Shown here: one piece after another, positions 9,523-17,876 of the stretch
Layout: every line of letters begins with the position of its first letter
Position numbering within the stretch: the stretch's first letter is position 1
Origin: Chlamydiota bacterium
GTDB taxonomy: Bacteria; Chlamydiota; Chlamydiia; Chlamydiales; FEN-1388
Direction of reading: 5' to 3'
Length of the DNA: 55,291 nt
Assembly: GCA_013287775.1 (NCBI GenBank)
Contig: JABDDE010000007.1
Coordinates: 1 to 55,291, forward strand
Position numbers and translations under genes: made by a program
Notes under the pieces: generated by a model
Told to the model about the DNA's origin: nothing
What the model saw: only the letters and a program-made list of their open reading frames with translations
The model's database searches: none

Positions 9523-10245
9523 TTAGGAAGCAATAGCCAGTTGTGCAGGCACAGTTGCAGTTGCGCGTTGTAATCCCTGCCCTACTCTTTGTTCTAATTG
9601 ACGTAACGTGGCTTGCATTTGGGCTATCTGCTCTTGCGATGGTGGAGTATTAGAAGACATATTAGCTACCTGTTGCCTGAGCGTACTCATAGTATCTTGT
9701 ACCCTCGGAGGAGAAGGTTCGATCTTCTCTAGCTCTGCTAAAAACTCTCGTAATCGCTCTTTCTCTCCTGGATCAGCGGTATTTTGTATCTGTGATCTGA
9801 TCCAAGCAATATCTTGCGGCGACGTATATTGCTTCAATAACGCTTCATAATCTGACCACAATATGCTGTGAGGCCATGAAATCGCTGCGCTTCCTATCGC
9901 AGCGGTAAGAAGTAATGAGCCGCCCAGAGTAATTGTAGCAAATGGTAGGGTAACTATGAGAGATGCTACAGCTGTCGCCATAAGTATAACACCTGTTAAA
10001 ATGGCACCGACCCACTGGTACCACTTTGGTTGTGCGTTTGTTAATGCTTGATTTAACTGGGCAAGTCTCGCTGGACCTGGTAGTGATCGCCTTGTAAGCT
10101 GAGCACTACCACTATTAGCTGACAGAGCAGTAGGGGCTACTAATGCTGATGTTTGAGATGAAGACAGTACCGTAGTTCCTTCCCCCATTGCTACTGCATC
10201 ATAAGAGGGAGTTTGTATTTCCCCCGGTGGTGGTGTAGTTGACAT
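9523..10245 (-). CDS. Putative inclusion-membrane-like (Inc-like) protein / T3SS substrate
   Basis: Ser/Thr/Pro-rich N-terminus and a bilobed hydrophobic domain WVGAILTGVILMATAVASLIVTLPFATITLGGSLLLTAAIGSAAI. Confidence 0.55.
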   Translation of the reverse strand: MSTTPPPGEIQTPSYDAVAMGEGTTVLSSSQTSALVAPTALSANSGSAQLTRRSLPGPARLAQLNQALTNAQPKWYQWVGAILTGVILMATAVASLIVTLPFATITLGGSLLLTAAIGSAAISWPHSILWSDYEALLKQYTSPQDIAWIRSQIQNTADPGEKERLREFLAELEKIEPSPPRVQDTMSTLRQQVANMSSNTPPSQEQIAQMQATLRQLEQRVGQGLQRATATVPAQLAIAS

Positions 10246-10275
10246 AATAAAAATCTCCTTATGATAAATAATAAA

Positions 10276-11040
10276 TTATTTTATTGAATTTTTTATTTGC
10301 TTAGCTGCATTATACAATGCCTCATGCTCCTTATTATGCACTGCATGCTCCATGCAGTATTCCAGACATTTTGCTGCGCTTTCTTTTTCACCCGTTTTTA
10401 GGCAGCAGTCTGCCATTTGAAACCATACAACAGGACTATCGGGATCAAGGATCAAACTTATTGAATAGGTATCCAAAGCTTCTTTAAACTCGCCTACCAT
10501 ATGCTGAGCGCTTGCTTCCCCCATCCAATATTCGAAAACAGCAGGTTGCAGCTGACGCAAAAATGCATACACACATTCAGCATCTTCATATTTTTTTTCC
10601 TGAAATAGGCTGCAGGCAAAGCGGTAGGCACGATGCATATAGGCATCTGGAATGGATAGCTGATCCTGCAATGCAGTAATCAAAGAAGGTTCGAACTGCC
10701 CAGTTTTATATTCCTTTCGGGCTGTTTTGAGGGCATTTTCCAGAATAGAAGAAGTTGCGCCTTCAAACTCACCGGTTTTTTTGCTATGCTTTTCTTCCCA
10801 TTCAAAACGCTCTTTGAGTAACGTGTGGGCACGCTGATATTCTTTATAGATTGCATGAATTTTTTCTTGCGCTTCTCTTTTGATTCGTGTCTCTTCCACC
10901 GAAAATGGCTTTAACGGATCCTCAATGTAAGCTTCTTTTGCGATCCCTATTGCCCATGCCACCAGGGCATCTACGTTTTTTTGTAATTCAGGCGGTAGCG
11001 TTATTTGCTGCTCTGCCTTTGACCATGCTTGCTGGACCAT
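10276..11040 (-). CDS. SycD/LcrH-like TPR chaperone
   Basis: Tandem TPR-like repeats: ACSLFQEKKYEDAECVYAFLRQLQPAVFEYWMGEASAQHMVGEFKEALDTYSISLILDPDSPVVWFQMADCCLKTGE. Confidence 0.75.
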   Translation of the reverse strand: MVQQAWSKAEQQITLPPELQKNVDALVAWAIGIAKEAYIEDPLKPFSVEETRIKREAQEKIHAIYKEYQRAHTLLKERFEWEEKHSKKTGEFEGATSSILENALKTARKEYKTGQFEPSLITALQDQLSIPDAYMHRAYRFACSLFQEKKYEDAECVYAFLRQLQPAVFEYWMGEASAQHMVGEFKEALDTYSISLILDPDSPVVWFQMADCCLKTGEKESAAKCLEYCMEHAVHNKEHEALYNAAKQIKNSIK

Positions 11041-11068
11041 AATTTTATATCCTCCTAATAATCGTTAT

Positions 11069-11096
11069 ATTATCAAATAAAAAATTATTTTGTCAA
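11069..11096 (-). promoter_or_regulatory. Putative sigma-70/66-type promoter for the chaperone/Inc-like cassette
   Basis: On the minus strand TTGACA-16 nt-GATAAT, AGGAGGA ribosome-binding site downstream; near-identical block at 13955-13982. Confidence 0.65.
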
Positions 11097-11109
11097 ATTA
11101 AATAGATAG

Positions 11110-11690
11110 AAACTAGAGCATTGCGGCAGCGGCGCCGGGCATTAGCCCCGCCTGGAGCACGGCCGTGCGCACAGCGCTACGGCCGGCGGTAGCGTGGGGT
11201 TCAGGGTGTAAAACGAGATAGCGCCACGGTAGTGGCATACGCGTCAGCCTAAGGCTGGAGTGGTGTCAACTTAAAGAAACTTGTAACCAATCAGAACCGA
11301 GCCACGGTAGTGGCGAAATGCAGCTCTAGCCCCGCGTGCAGTGAAGGCCGCGGCGCTAGCGCGCGGGCCGAGCGGAACGTGGGGTTAGGGAAACGGGTAA
11401 AAAAACAGAGCTGCGGTAGCAGCGACACAGAAATGATCTGCAGCAACAATATGTGCATTGATTAGGTCAAATATAATGGGTGTCGCTGCTACCGCAGCTC
11501 TATTTTTTCTCAAGTCCCCAGCGCTCCGCGCTGGGGACGTGTCCCCACGTTCCATTCGGGCTCGCTTTCGCTCGCCCTCATTTCACGCGGGGCTAACCAC
11601 TGACCGCTGCTACCGCAGCGGGAGCTTCAGCAAATCACGTCTTAGACGCTATCTTGGGTGCCTTTTATGAGTCCTTGTCATCTGGATGCA
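11110..11690. repeat. GC-rich composite dispersed repeat (family 3)
   Basis: GCCCCGCGTG...GAACGTGGGG flanks; catacgcgtcagcctaagg end motif; long block shared with 30360-30540; perfect 21-bp inverted arms agagctgcggtagcagcgaca (11407-11427) / tgtcgctgctaccgcagctct (11481-11501). Confidence 0.85.
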
Positions 11691-11755
11691 GAGCGCACAC
11701 CCTCATGCCGCAGAGCGCTACGGTTGGGGATGGGGTGATAATGTCCCGACTACAT

Positions 11756-13075
11756 TTAGCGACGTGTTAAAATAAGTCTGTTATCTACTACAGACATTTG
11801 ATAGTTAGAATTAGGTAATAACGTAAGGTCAGCATTCACAATCTCAATGCGTTCTATAGTAGCTGGTAGGGCATTTATTGCATCTAGAGGTATAGGTGAG
11901 TGTGTTGGGCAATTAAAACATAATGTACGAATCATACAGCTACCATGCTCATAAGCAGACTCTACATCAGGTCCTAACGCCATGTTCATATCTCTAAAAT
12001 CCTGAGGTGTTGGTGGCAATGCGACACTTAGATCTAAATGATCTATCGTTGCAGCTTGCCCGGATTGCATTTGATTTCTTGCATGCTCTGTCCGCGTAAC
12101 GAACACCATGTAGGGATCTTGAGTATGAGAAGCTTGAGTTCTCTTTTTGATAACGAGCTGATTATTTTCCATACCTACCATAAAACCGGAAGGTAGAGCT
12201 GACCTTAAGTGAGATAATATTGTATGTTGTTGTGCTGGGTCACTGGGAAAGCCATGAAGCGTAACGGCTGTATTGCCAGCAAGACCCCGAAGGTTTATAT
12301 TATTCGTGGTCAAGTTGTTACAATCAAGATGTAATGCGTCTAAACGTGGTCCAGGAGGACGACATCGTTGTATTATCATGTCGAACTCAAATTGATTTGC
12401 TACAGGTAAGAACCCCTCAGGTGTGCCTAAAGTTACACCCTGGCTTCCCAGCCTCTCACGCTCACTCACAAAGCGCATCACCCCACGCGCATGCTCACTT
12501 AAAAGATTTTCCGGAAAACCATCAAGTCGCACGCGTGTACCACGAGGAACCCTGCCTAGATCGAATGGTTCTCGAGCATTAGCGCAATCAAGAATGATTT
12601 CATTAAACCTTTCCCGCGCCTCAGACGATAATATAACCTGCCTTTCATGTTCTGTGAGAGGTGGAGTAAGATTGGTAAGATTAAGTGTTACACGCTGGCT
12701 CGGATTATTAACCCTCTTATCGATTGCATCGCGTACTCGTTGAAGTACCGGATCAGAAAGAACAGTATTATTTGCTATCCTCCATAAAGCATCGGTACCA
12801 AACCACCTGGCAGAGGCACGCATGGTCCATTCACCTCCTCCAAAAAAACTCAAGACACTTCCCACACTTGTAGATACTATTCCTACAATAACGCTCGCGG
12901 CACCTGCAAAAATCCTTGTTAGCCAGCCAGGAGGAACATGAGCAGGTTGTTGGGTTTGTGACCTTTCAGGCAAGGAAGCTGTGGCTGGGTTTGGCAGTGG
13001 ATTTTGTGGGGTTACTGCGGGCAGCTCGACGCTTGACCCTGATACTCTTGATAGTTCATGTGGATTATTACTCAT
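11756..13075 (-). CDS. Putative T3SS substrate: Inc-like hydrophobic segment plus degenerate LRR-like repeats
   Basis: Start trimmed to MSNNPHELSRVSG (RBS upstream); TM-like LTRIFAGAASVIVGIVSTSVGSVLSFFGG; repeats such as LDALHLDCNNLTTNNINLRGL and IERIEIVNADLTLLP. Confidence 0.55.
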   Translation of the reverse strand: MSNNPHELSRVSGSSVELPAVTPQNPLPNPATASLPERSQTQQPAHVPPGWLTRIFAGAASVIVGIVSTSVGSVLSFFGGGEWTMRASARWFGTDALWRIANNTVLSDPVLQRVRDAIDKRVNNPSQRVTLNLTNLTPPLTEHERQVILSSEARERFNEIILDCANAREPFDLGRVPRGTRVRLDGFPENLLSEHARGVMRFVSERERLGSQGVTLGTPEGFLPVANQFEFDMIIQRCRPPGPRLDALHLDCNNLTTNNINLRGLAGNTAVTLHGFPSDPAQQHTILSHLRSALPSGFMVGMENNQLVIKKRTQASHTQDPYMVFVTRTEHARNQMQSGQAATIDHLDLSVALPPTPQDFRDMNMALGPDVESAYEHGSCMIRTLCFNCPTHSPIPLDAINALPATIERIEIVNADLTLLPNSNYQMSVVDNRLILTRR

Positions 13076-13097
13076 ACTATTTCTCCTAAAAATAATT

Positions 13098-13925
13098 TTA
13101 TTTTTTGATATATTCTTTGGTTTTGTGCTGCGCCAATCGCATGCGTTCGGCTCGTACTGCATCCTTCAAATTGTTATCACCATGAATATCTTCAATGACA
13201 GTAAGGGCCTGATCAAGGACACGGACAGCATTATTGAAATCGCATAACTCTTCATAGCATTTACTCATAAAGATAAGGCACGTTGAATCTGTAGGATTCA
13301 GTTCGGCTGCCATTGTGTAAGCGCGGCACGCAGCATCAAAATTCTTACAGAAATACAATGCGTTGCCTAGAGCAAACCAAAAGGGATATCGAGTTTCATT
13401 AATGGTTGTTAAAAATACAAAAGCATCCACAGCATCTTCATATCGTTTTTGTTCATAAATAGACTTCGCTGCCTGGTACAATGCTTCTAGAGTCTCATCG
13501 CTCATGTTGCATATCTCTTGTAATGTCATTTCTTGTTGCATACGGTTAGTGAAGTCTTCTTTGTTTCCACTAAACTGAGAGAAAAACATACTTATTTCAA
13601 AAAAATCATTTTGAATTGCTTCCATATTTATTTCAGGGTGCATAATAGCATATTGTTTGAGTGCGGCAAGCACAGCCGTTGCACCATGTTGCATTCGCTG
13701 TTCTACATGTTGCAATCCTTCACGAATATGCTGTTCAAATCTTTCTTTCTGTGCTTTTTGAGGAAGCAGTGCTTGTGATCCACGTTCGTTGTTTTGTTGC
13801 TCCATTGCGAATGCAGTAAGCTGCTGCGTTATTGCCTCAAGATCATTCTCAAGCATATTGTGCAGTTGCCCTCTCGATGACTCGTTGTGTGTTTTTGTTC
13901 CTTGAGGTATATTTTTTTGTACCAT
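13098..13925 (-). CDS. SycD/LcrH-like TPR chaperone
   Basis: TPR-like YQAAKSIYEQKRYEDAVDAFVFLTTINETRYPFWFALGNALYFCKNFDAACRAYTMAAELNPTDSTCLIFMSKCYEEL. Confidence 0.78.
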   Translation of the reverse strand: MVQKNIPQGTKTHNESSRGQLHNMLENDLEAITQQLTAFAMEQQNNERGSQALLPQKAQKERFEQHIREGLQHVEQRMQHGATAVLAALKQYAIMHPEINMEAIQNDFFEISMFFSQFSGNKEDFTNRMQQEMTLQEICNMSDETLEALYQAAKSIYEQKRYEDAVDAFVFLTTINETRYPFWFALGNALYFCKNFDAACRAYTMAAELNPTDSTCLIFMSKCYEELCDFNNAVRVLDQALTVIEDIHGDNNLKDAVRAERMRLAQHKTKEYIKK

Positions 13926-13954
13926 AATTTTTTTATCCTCCTAATAATCGTCAT

Positions 13955-13982
13955 ATTATCAAATAAAAAATTAATTTGTCAA
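13955..13982 (-). promoter_or_regulatory. Putative promoter shared in sequence with 11069-11096
   Basis: TTGACA-16 nt-GATAAT on the minus strand plus the same AGGAGGA leader. Confidence 0.65.
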
Positions 13983-14055
13983 ATTAAACAGAAAAAGTTC
14001 CGAAGTCAGGAAAGAGGTGTTGATAGTTGTTTTCCTAAGAATTATCCTTGAACCG

Positions 14056-14166
14056 ATGGCCGAAATACCTGCTCATGAATTGTGGGTATATAAAAATCCT
14101 AAAGTGTTACAAAAAGTTCAAGAAGGGTTGAAACAGCCTGGAAAGCATTATTTAGGTTCATTTTTT
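14056..14166 (+). pseudogene. Remnant resembling the C-terminus of a small antitoxin
   Basis: Peptide AEIPAHELWVYKNPKVLQKVQEGLKQPGKHYLGSFF resembles the xLWLYKNPEALxSVxxGLxQ C-terminal pattern of small antitoxins; no toxin ORF next to it. Confidence 0.35.
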
Positions 14167-14212
14167 GCATCATCTAGTAGTGCCCTCGTTAGAGGGCACT
14201 ACTAGATGATGC
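14167..14212. terminator. Perfect hairpin overlapping the recF 3' end
   Basis: gcatcatctagtagtgccctc-gtta-gagggcactactagatgatgc, 21-bp arms. Confidence 0.6.
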
Positions 14213-15306
14213 TAACTGCAATACCTTCCCAGCGCATGCATCACCTTGGAGCTCGTGCATAGAAAGAAAAACCTGACCGCCAAGCTCGCTCACCATGGCA
14301 AAAAGACGCGCTCGCCGCTCGGCATCCAGATAGGCCCCGAAGTCATCTATAAGCATGAGAGGAGGCATTTTCAGCCGCTCGTGTAAAGACTGCCATTCTG
14401 CAAACTTCAATGCAAGAGCTGCAAGGCGCATCTCCCCTTCGCTCGCAAAACAGCGCATAAGTCTACCATCACTTTTGCCTTCACTTTTGCCATCATTACA
14501 CCCCTCACTTACTCTCATCACGGAAAGGTCATCGCGATGGGGCCCCACACAGGTCGATCCCTTGATTGCCTCTAGAGGACGACGCCTACCATATTCTTCA
14601 TAATAATGACGCGCGACCCCCTCTTCACTTTCACCTTTTGGCGCTGTAGTCGTGTAGGTAAGCTGGAGAGGTATACTCTTCCCAGAAATGGCATGATAGC
14701 TCTTCGCCACAAGAGGGCAAAGTGCCTCCACAATCTTTTCTCGAGTGCATGCAATATATGCTGCAGAGAGGGCGAGCTCATGCTCCCATACATGAATCGT
14801 TGCAAAGTTTTTTTGCCGCAGGAGAACGTTTCGGTGTTTGAGCGCCGCTTTATAGCGACTCAGGTGCTGCATATAGATCGGATCTACCTCAGCAATCTGC
14901 ACATCCAGATAGTGCCTTCGCAGTGCCGGCGGCCCCTTAATAAGGTTCTGGATTTCAGGATAGCTGATTACCCCCACCAGCTGCCCTATAAGCGCTTTGA
15001 CCTCTATGGGACGCTTGTTGCAAAAAAGACGCTTTCGCTGCCCATCATAAGAAATCTCAAGCTCTGTTCTCACCCCCTCTTTTTCAAAAACTACGCATAT
15101 AAAAAATCCATCACTTTGATGTTTGATAATATCATAAAGCTTTGCTGTTCGAAAAGAAGTGGTGGTCATAGCCAAAGATATGGCTTCAAGAATGCTTGTT
15201 TTTCCCTGGCCATTTTGGCCTATAACCTGGTTAATGCCAGGGGAAAACTCACAAGAGAGCTCTGAAAAGGGGCGAAAGTTGCGCACATATAAGCTAACGA
15301 GCTTCA
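14189..15306 (-). CDS. recF: DNA replication/repair protein RecF
   Basis: MKLVSLYVRNFRPFSELSCEFSPGINQVIGQNGQGKTSILEAI; C-terminal MLIDDFGAYLDAERRARLF. Confidence 0.92.
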
Positions 15307-16442
15307 TGTGATGCCTCGCTGAGCCGCATGGACATAAGCACATACAGAAGTGGAGGATAGGCACTACCAGGCTGCAGTTTTTCTTCACCGTCAAGGATAA
15401 TGCCTGGATTAAAGGAGTCACTATAGCCAAATAGGACCACCTCTTTCTTACAATGGCGCAAGATATCGAGGAAAAAATGAGGATTAAAGGCTATGTCGAA
15501 CTGAGAATTTTCATAGTTTACCGGCATGCTTACATTTCCTTCTCCCACTTCCATCTTATTTGCCATGAGTTGGAGCTCCCCTGCGGCAAAGGTAAAACGG
15601 GCCGAGTGGTTGGCGTCAGTAGTAAACAGCGATACCTGACGAAGAAGAGAAGCAAGCTCTTCACGATGTAGCGGCACATAACTCACGATTTCTTTGGGAA
15701 TCACACGATCCACATCAGGATAGTCTCCCACAAGCAGCTTGCTGGTAATCAGGGTATTTGCTGCCTCAGCAGCAATTTTATCTGGCATGAGTGAAAGCGT
15801 TATCGGCTGGTCATCATTTTTCATGCCCTTCACTATCTCTTCGACAGCCTTAAGAGGAATAATACATTCAGCTTTAGCCTCAGGATCTATGGTGAGGGGA
15901 TGTGAGGCACGAGCAAGTCTTTTGCCATCTGTCCCAATGAGAAGAAGTGTCCCTCCCTGTACTTGTAAGCATACTCCCGTAAATACATAGCGGCTCTCTT
16001 CTTTCGAGACTGCAAAGGAGGTGCGAAAGAAAAGATCCTTCAGCTCACTTTGTTTGAGCTCAATTTTGAGTGCAGAGGTAAAGTCAGGCAGTTGTGGAAA
16101 ACCTTCTGCTGACATTCCGTGCACCTTAAATGTGGACGTACCCGCAACAATTGCCGCACACGCCTTTTGATCCACAGTAAGCTCTAGCATATCGGCTGTA
16201 AGTTCACGAATAAGAGGATTCAGGACCCTCAGAGGCAGTGCTACTGTTCCAGGCTGCGTCACTTTGCAGTTACATTGACGACGCACTCCCACTGTTAAAT
16301 CCGTTGCCGTCATTGTCAACGTATTGTCTTTTGCCTCCAAAAGCACATTGGCTAACATAGGGATAGGCGGTTTTTGCGAAACTATGCTCTGTGCATAGCT
16401 TATAAGATCTGTGAACTCTTGCCGAGCAACCATGAATTTCAT
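15294..16442 (-). CDS. dnaN: DNA polymerase III beta sliding clamp
   Basis: MKFMVARQEFTDLISYAQSIVSQKPPIPMLANVLLEA, GTDGKRLA, C-terminal LLYVLMSMRL. Confidence 0.95.
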   Translation of the reverse strand: MKFMVARQEFTDLISYAQSIVSQKPPIPMLANVLLEAKDNTLTMTATDLTVGVRRQCNCKVTQPGTVALPLRVLNPLIRELTADMLELTVDQKACAAIVAGTSTFKVHGMSAEGFPQLPDFTSALKIELKQSELKDLFFRTSFAVSKEESRYVFTGVCLQVQGGTLLLIGTDGKRLARASHPLTIDPEAKAECIIPLKAVEEIVKGMKNDDQPITLSLMPDKIAAEAANTLITSKLLVGDYPDVDRVIPKEIVSYVPLHREELASLLRQVSLFTTDANHSARFTFAAGELQLMANKMEVGEGNVSMPVNYENSQFDIAFNPHFFLDILRHCKKEVVLFGYSDSFNPGIILDGEEKLQPGSAYPPLLYVLMSMRLSEASHEAR

Positions 16443-16484
16443 AAGATGTTTTTCCTAATATAACGCCATGTGCGATTTAATGTG

Positions 16485-16838
16485 TCGGCCTTACAGGCCT
16501 CTATTATTTTGTTTTTTGGCCAGGCCTTCGGCCTGGCCACCCAGGGTTTAGTCGCCCCTTCGGGGCTCCTGCACCCTGGGCTATACACATTTCGGCCCTA
16601 CGGGCCTTTATCAGGGCTACGGCCTAATTTCCCACCAATCCATGGCTTCCCCCACCCCGGTTTCCAGGGGCTCTACCCTTCCATATAACAGATGCAATCC
16701 CCTGTTATTTTAGTTGCAGGAGAACTGGGCTATACATCTTTCGGTCTTAAAAGGCCTTTTCCAAGGTCCGAAGGACCGAAATATGTATAGCCCAGACCAG
16801 AGCCCTGGGTGGGCAGGCCGCAGGCCTGCAAAAACAAT
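16485..16838. repeat. REP-like cluster of short hairpins
   Basis: Hairpins ggccaggccttcggcctggcc, cgccccttcggggc, gcaggccgcaggcctgc; recurrent ccctgggctatacat..ttcggcc also at 22866-22918. Confidence 0.75.
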
Positions 16839-16876
16839 AATTGTCTCGTTTTAAGAGGTAAAATGCAATCAGAAAT

Positions 16877-17341
16877 TTATTTCATCTGCTGCTGGATGTA
16901 GCGCTTCTCCTCACGCTCTGCAATGGTGGCACGCTTATCATGCAGTTTTTTCCCTTTCACAAGCGCTATTTTTACCTTTACTTTGCCATTTTTGAGGTAC
17001 ATAGAGAGCGGAACGCAGGTGAGGCCTTTTTGCTGGACAGCTTCTCGTATGGAGGCAATCTCACGTTTGTGTGCCAAGAGTTTTCGTTTTCGTTTTTCCT
17101 CGTGATTATAGAACGAGCCAAATTTATACGGAGCAATAGAAGCAGCAATGAGCCAGAGCTCTGCGTCAGCAGTGATATATGCCTCTACAAGGCTTCCTCC
17201 ATGGTTTCTGAGTGACTTGATCTCAGTGCCCACAAGAGCGATGCCTACTTCAAATGTCTCAATGATCTCATATTGAAAAAAAGCTTTTTTATTTGATACG
17301 AGTTCTTGTATGTATGGGGATGTTGTGTTTTGTTCACTCAT
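16877..17341 (-). CDS. smpB: SsrA-binding protein SmpB
   Basis: NKKAFFQYEIIETFEVGIALVGTEIKSLRNHGGSLVEAY, KKLHDKRATIAERE. Confidence 0.96.
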   Translation of the reverse strand: MSEQNTTSPYIQELVSNKKAFFQYEIIETFEVGIALVGTEIKSLRNHGGSLVEAYITADAELWLIAASIAPYKFGSFYNHEEKRKRKLLAHKREIASIREAVQQKGLTCVPLSMYLKNGKVKVKIALVKGKKLHDKRATIAEREEKRYIQQQMK

Positions 17342-17400
17342 GACACGATGATACTATAAGAAACCTTTTCACGCCAAGCATTGTGTATAAAATAGAAAAA

Positions 17401-17770
17401 TATGGAAGACTGTAAGCCGGATTCTGTCTGCCGAAAAATGCCCTCACGAACACTTTTCAGGAAGTAGTCATTCGTCTAGGGGCCTTGTCACCAAAGCCCT
17501 CAAGCGACATAAACAGAGGGTTGTCGCGAAGTAACAACAGTACCTCCCAAGTCTTGCTTCGGATAGGGTTTGTCATGCCTTGGGTTCCCCCAAGTGCAGC
17601 GTATGCCATACATACGCGTTTCAGCCTCTGCATTAGAAAAACTAACGCCGGAATGTTTTCTGTTACACTTTCCGTAGCCTTACGGCCCCCAGTATTTCAC
17701 TGGTATCCACTTCTATGAAGTCCAGACTTTCCTCTTTTCCATATAGGAAAAGCGACTACTCGTCTTCCAT
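17401..17770 (-). ncRNA. rnpB: RNase P RNA
   Basis: Minus strand: GAGGAAAGTCTGGACTTC, GGAGGTACTG, terminal ACAGAATCCGGCTTAC; P1 pairing ATGGAAGAC/GTCTTCCAT. Confidence 0.93.
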
Positions 17771-17830
17771 GCTTCTATGGTAGCAATTTCAGGAGTTTAA
17801 AATCAATTAATTACGTAACTCACATTTTTT

Positions 17831-17870
17831 CGTCATGTGCAATTTTCCGAAAGGAAAATTGCACATGACG
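17831..17870. repeat. CATGTGC palindromic repeat (family 1)
   Basis: cgtcatgtgcaattttcc-gaaa-ggaaaattgcacatgacg, perfect 18-bp arms. Confidence 0.9.
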
Positions 17871-17876
17871 AATGCT

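Noticed and set aside
15453-15671. Multiple antisense ORFs inside dnaN, recF, accC, hemE and others
   Set aside because: Overlap well-supported genes on the other strand and show no recognisable domains.
17485-17718. 77-aa plus-strand ORF
   Set aside because: Lies inside rnpB on the opposite strand; no protein features.
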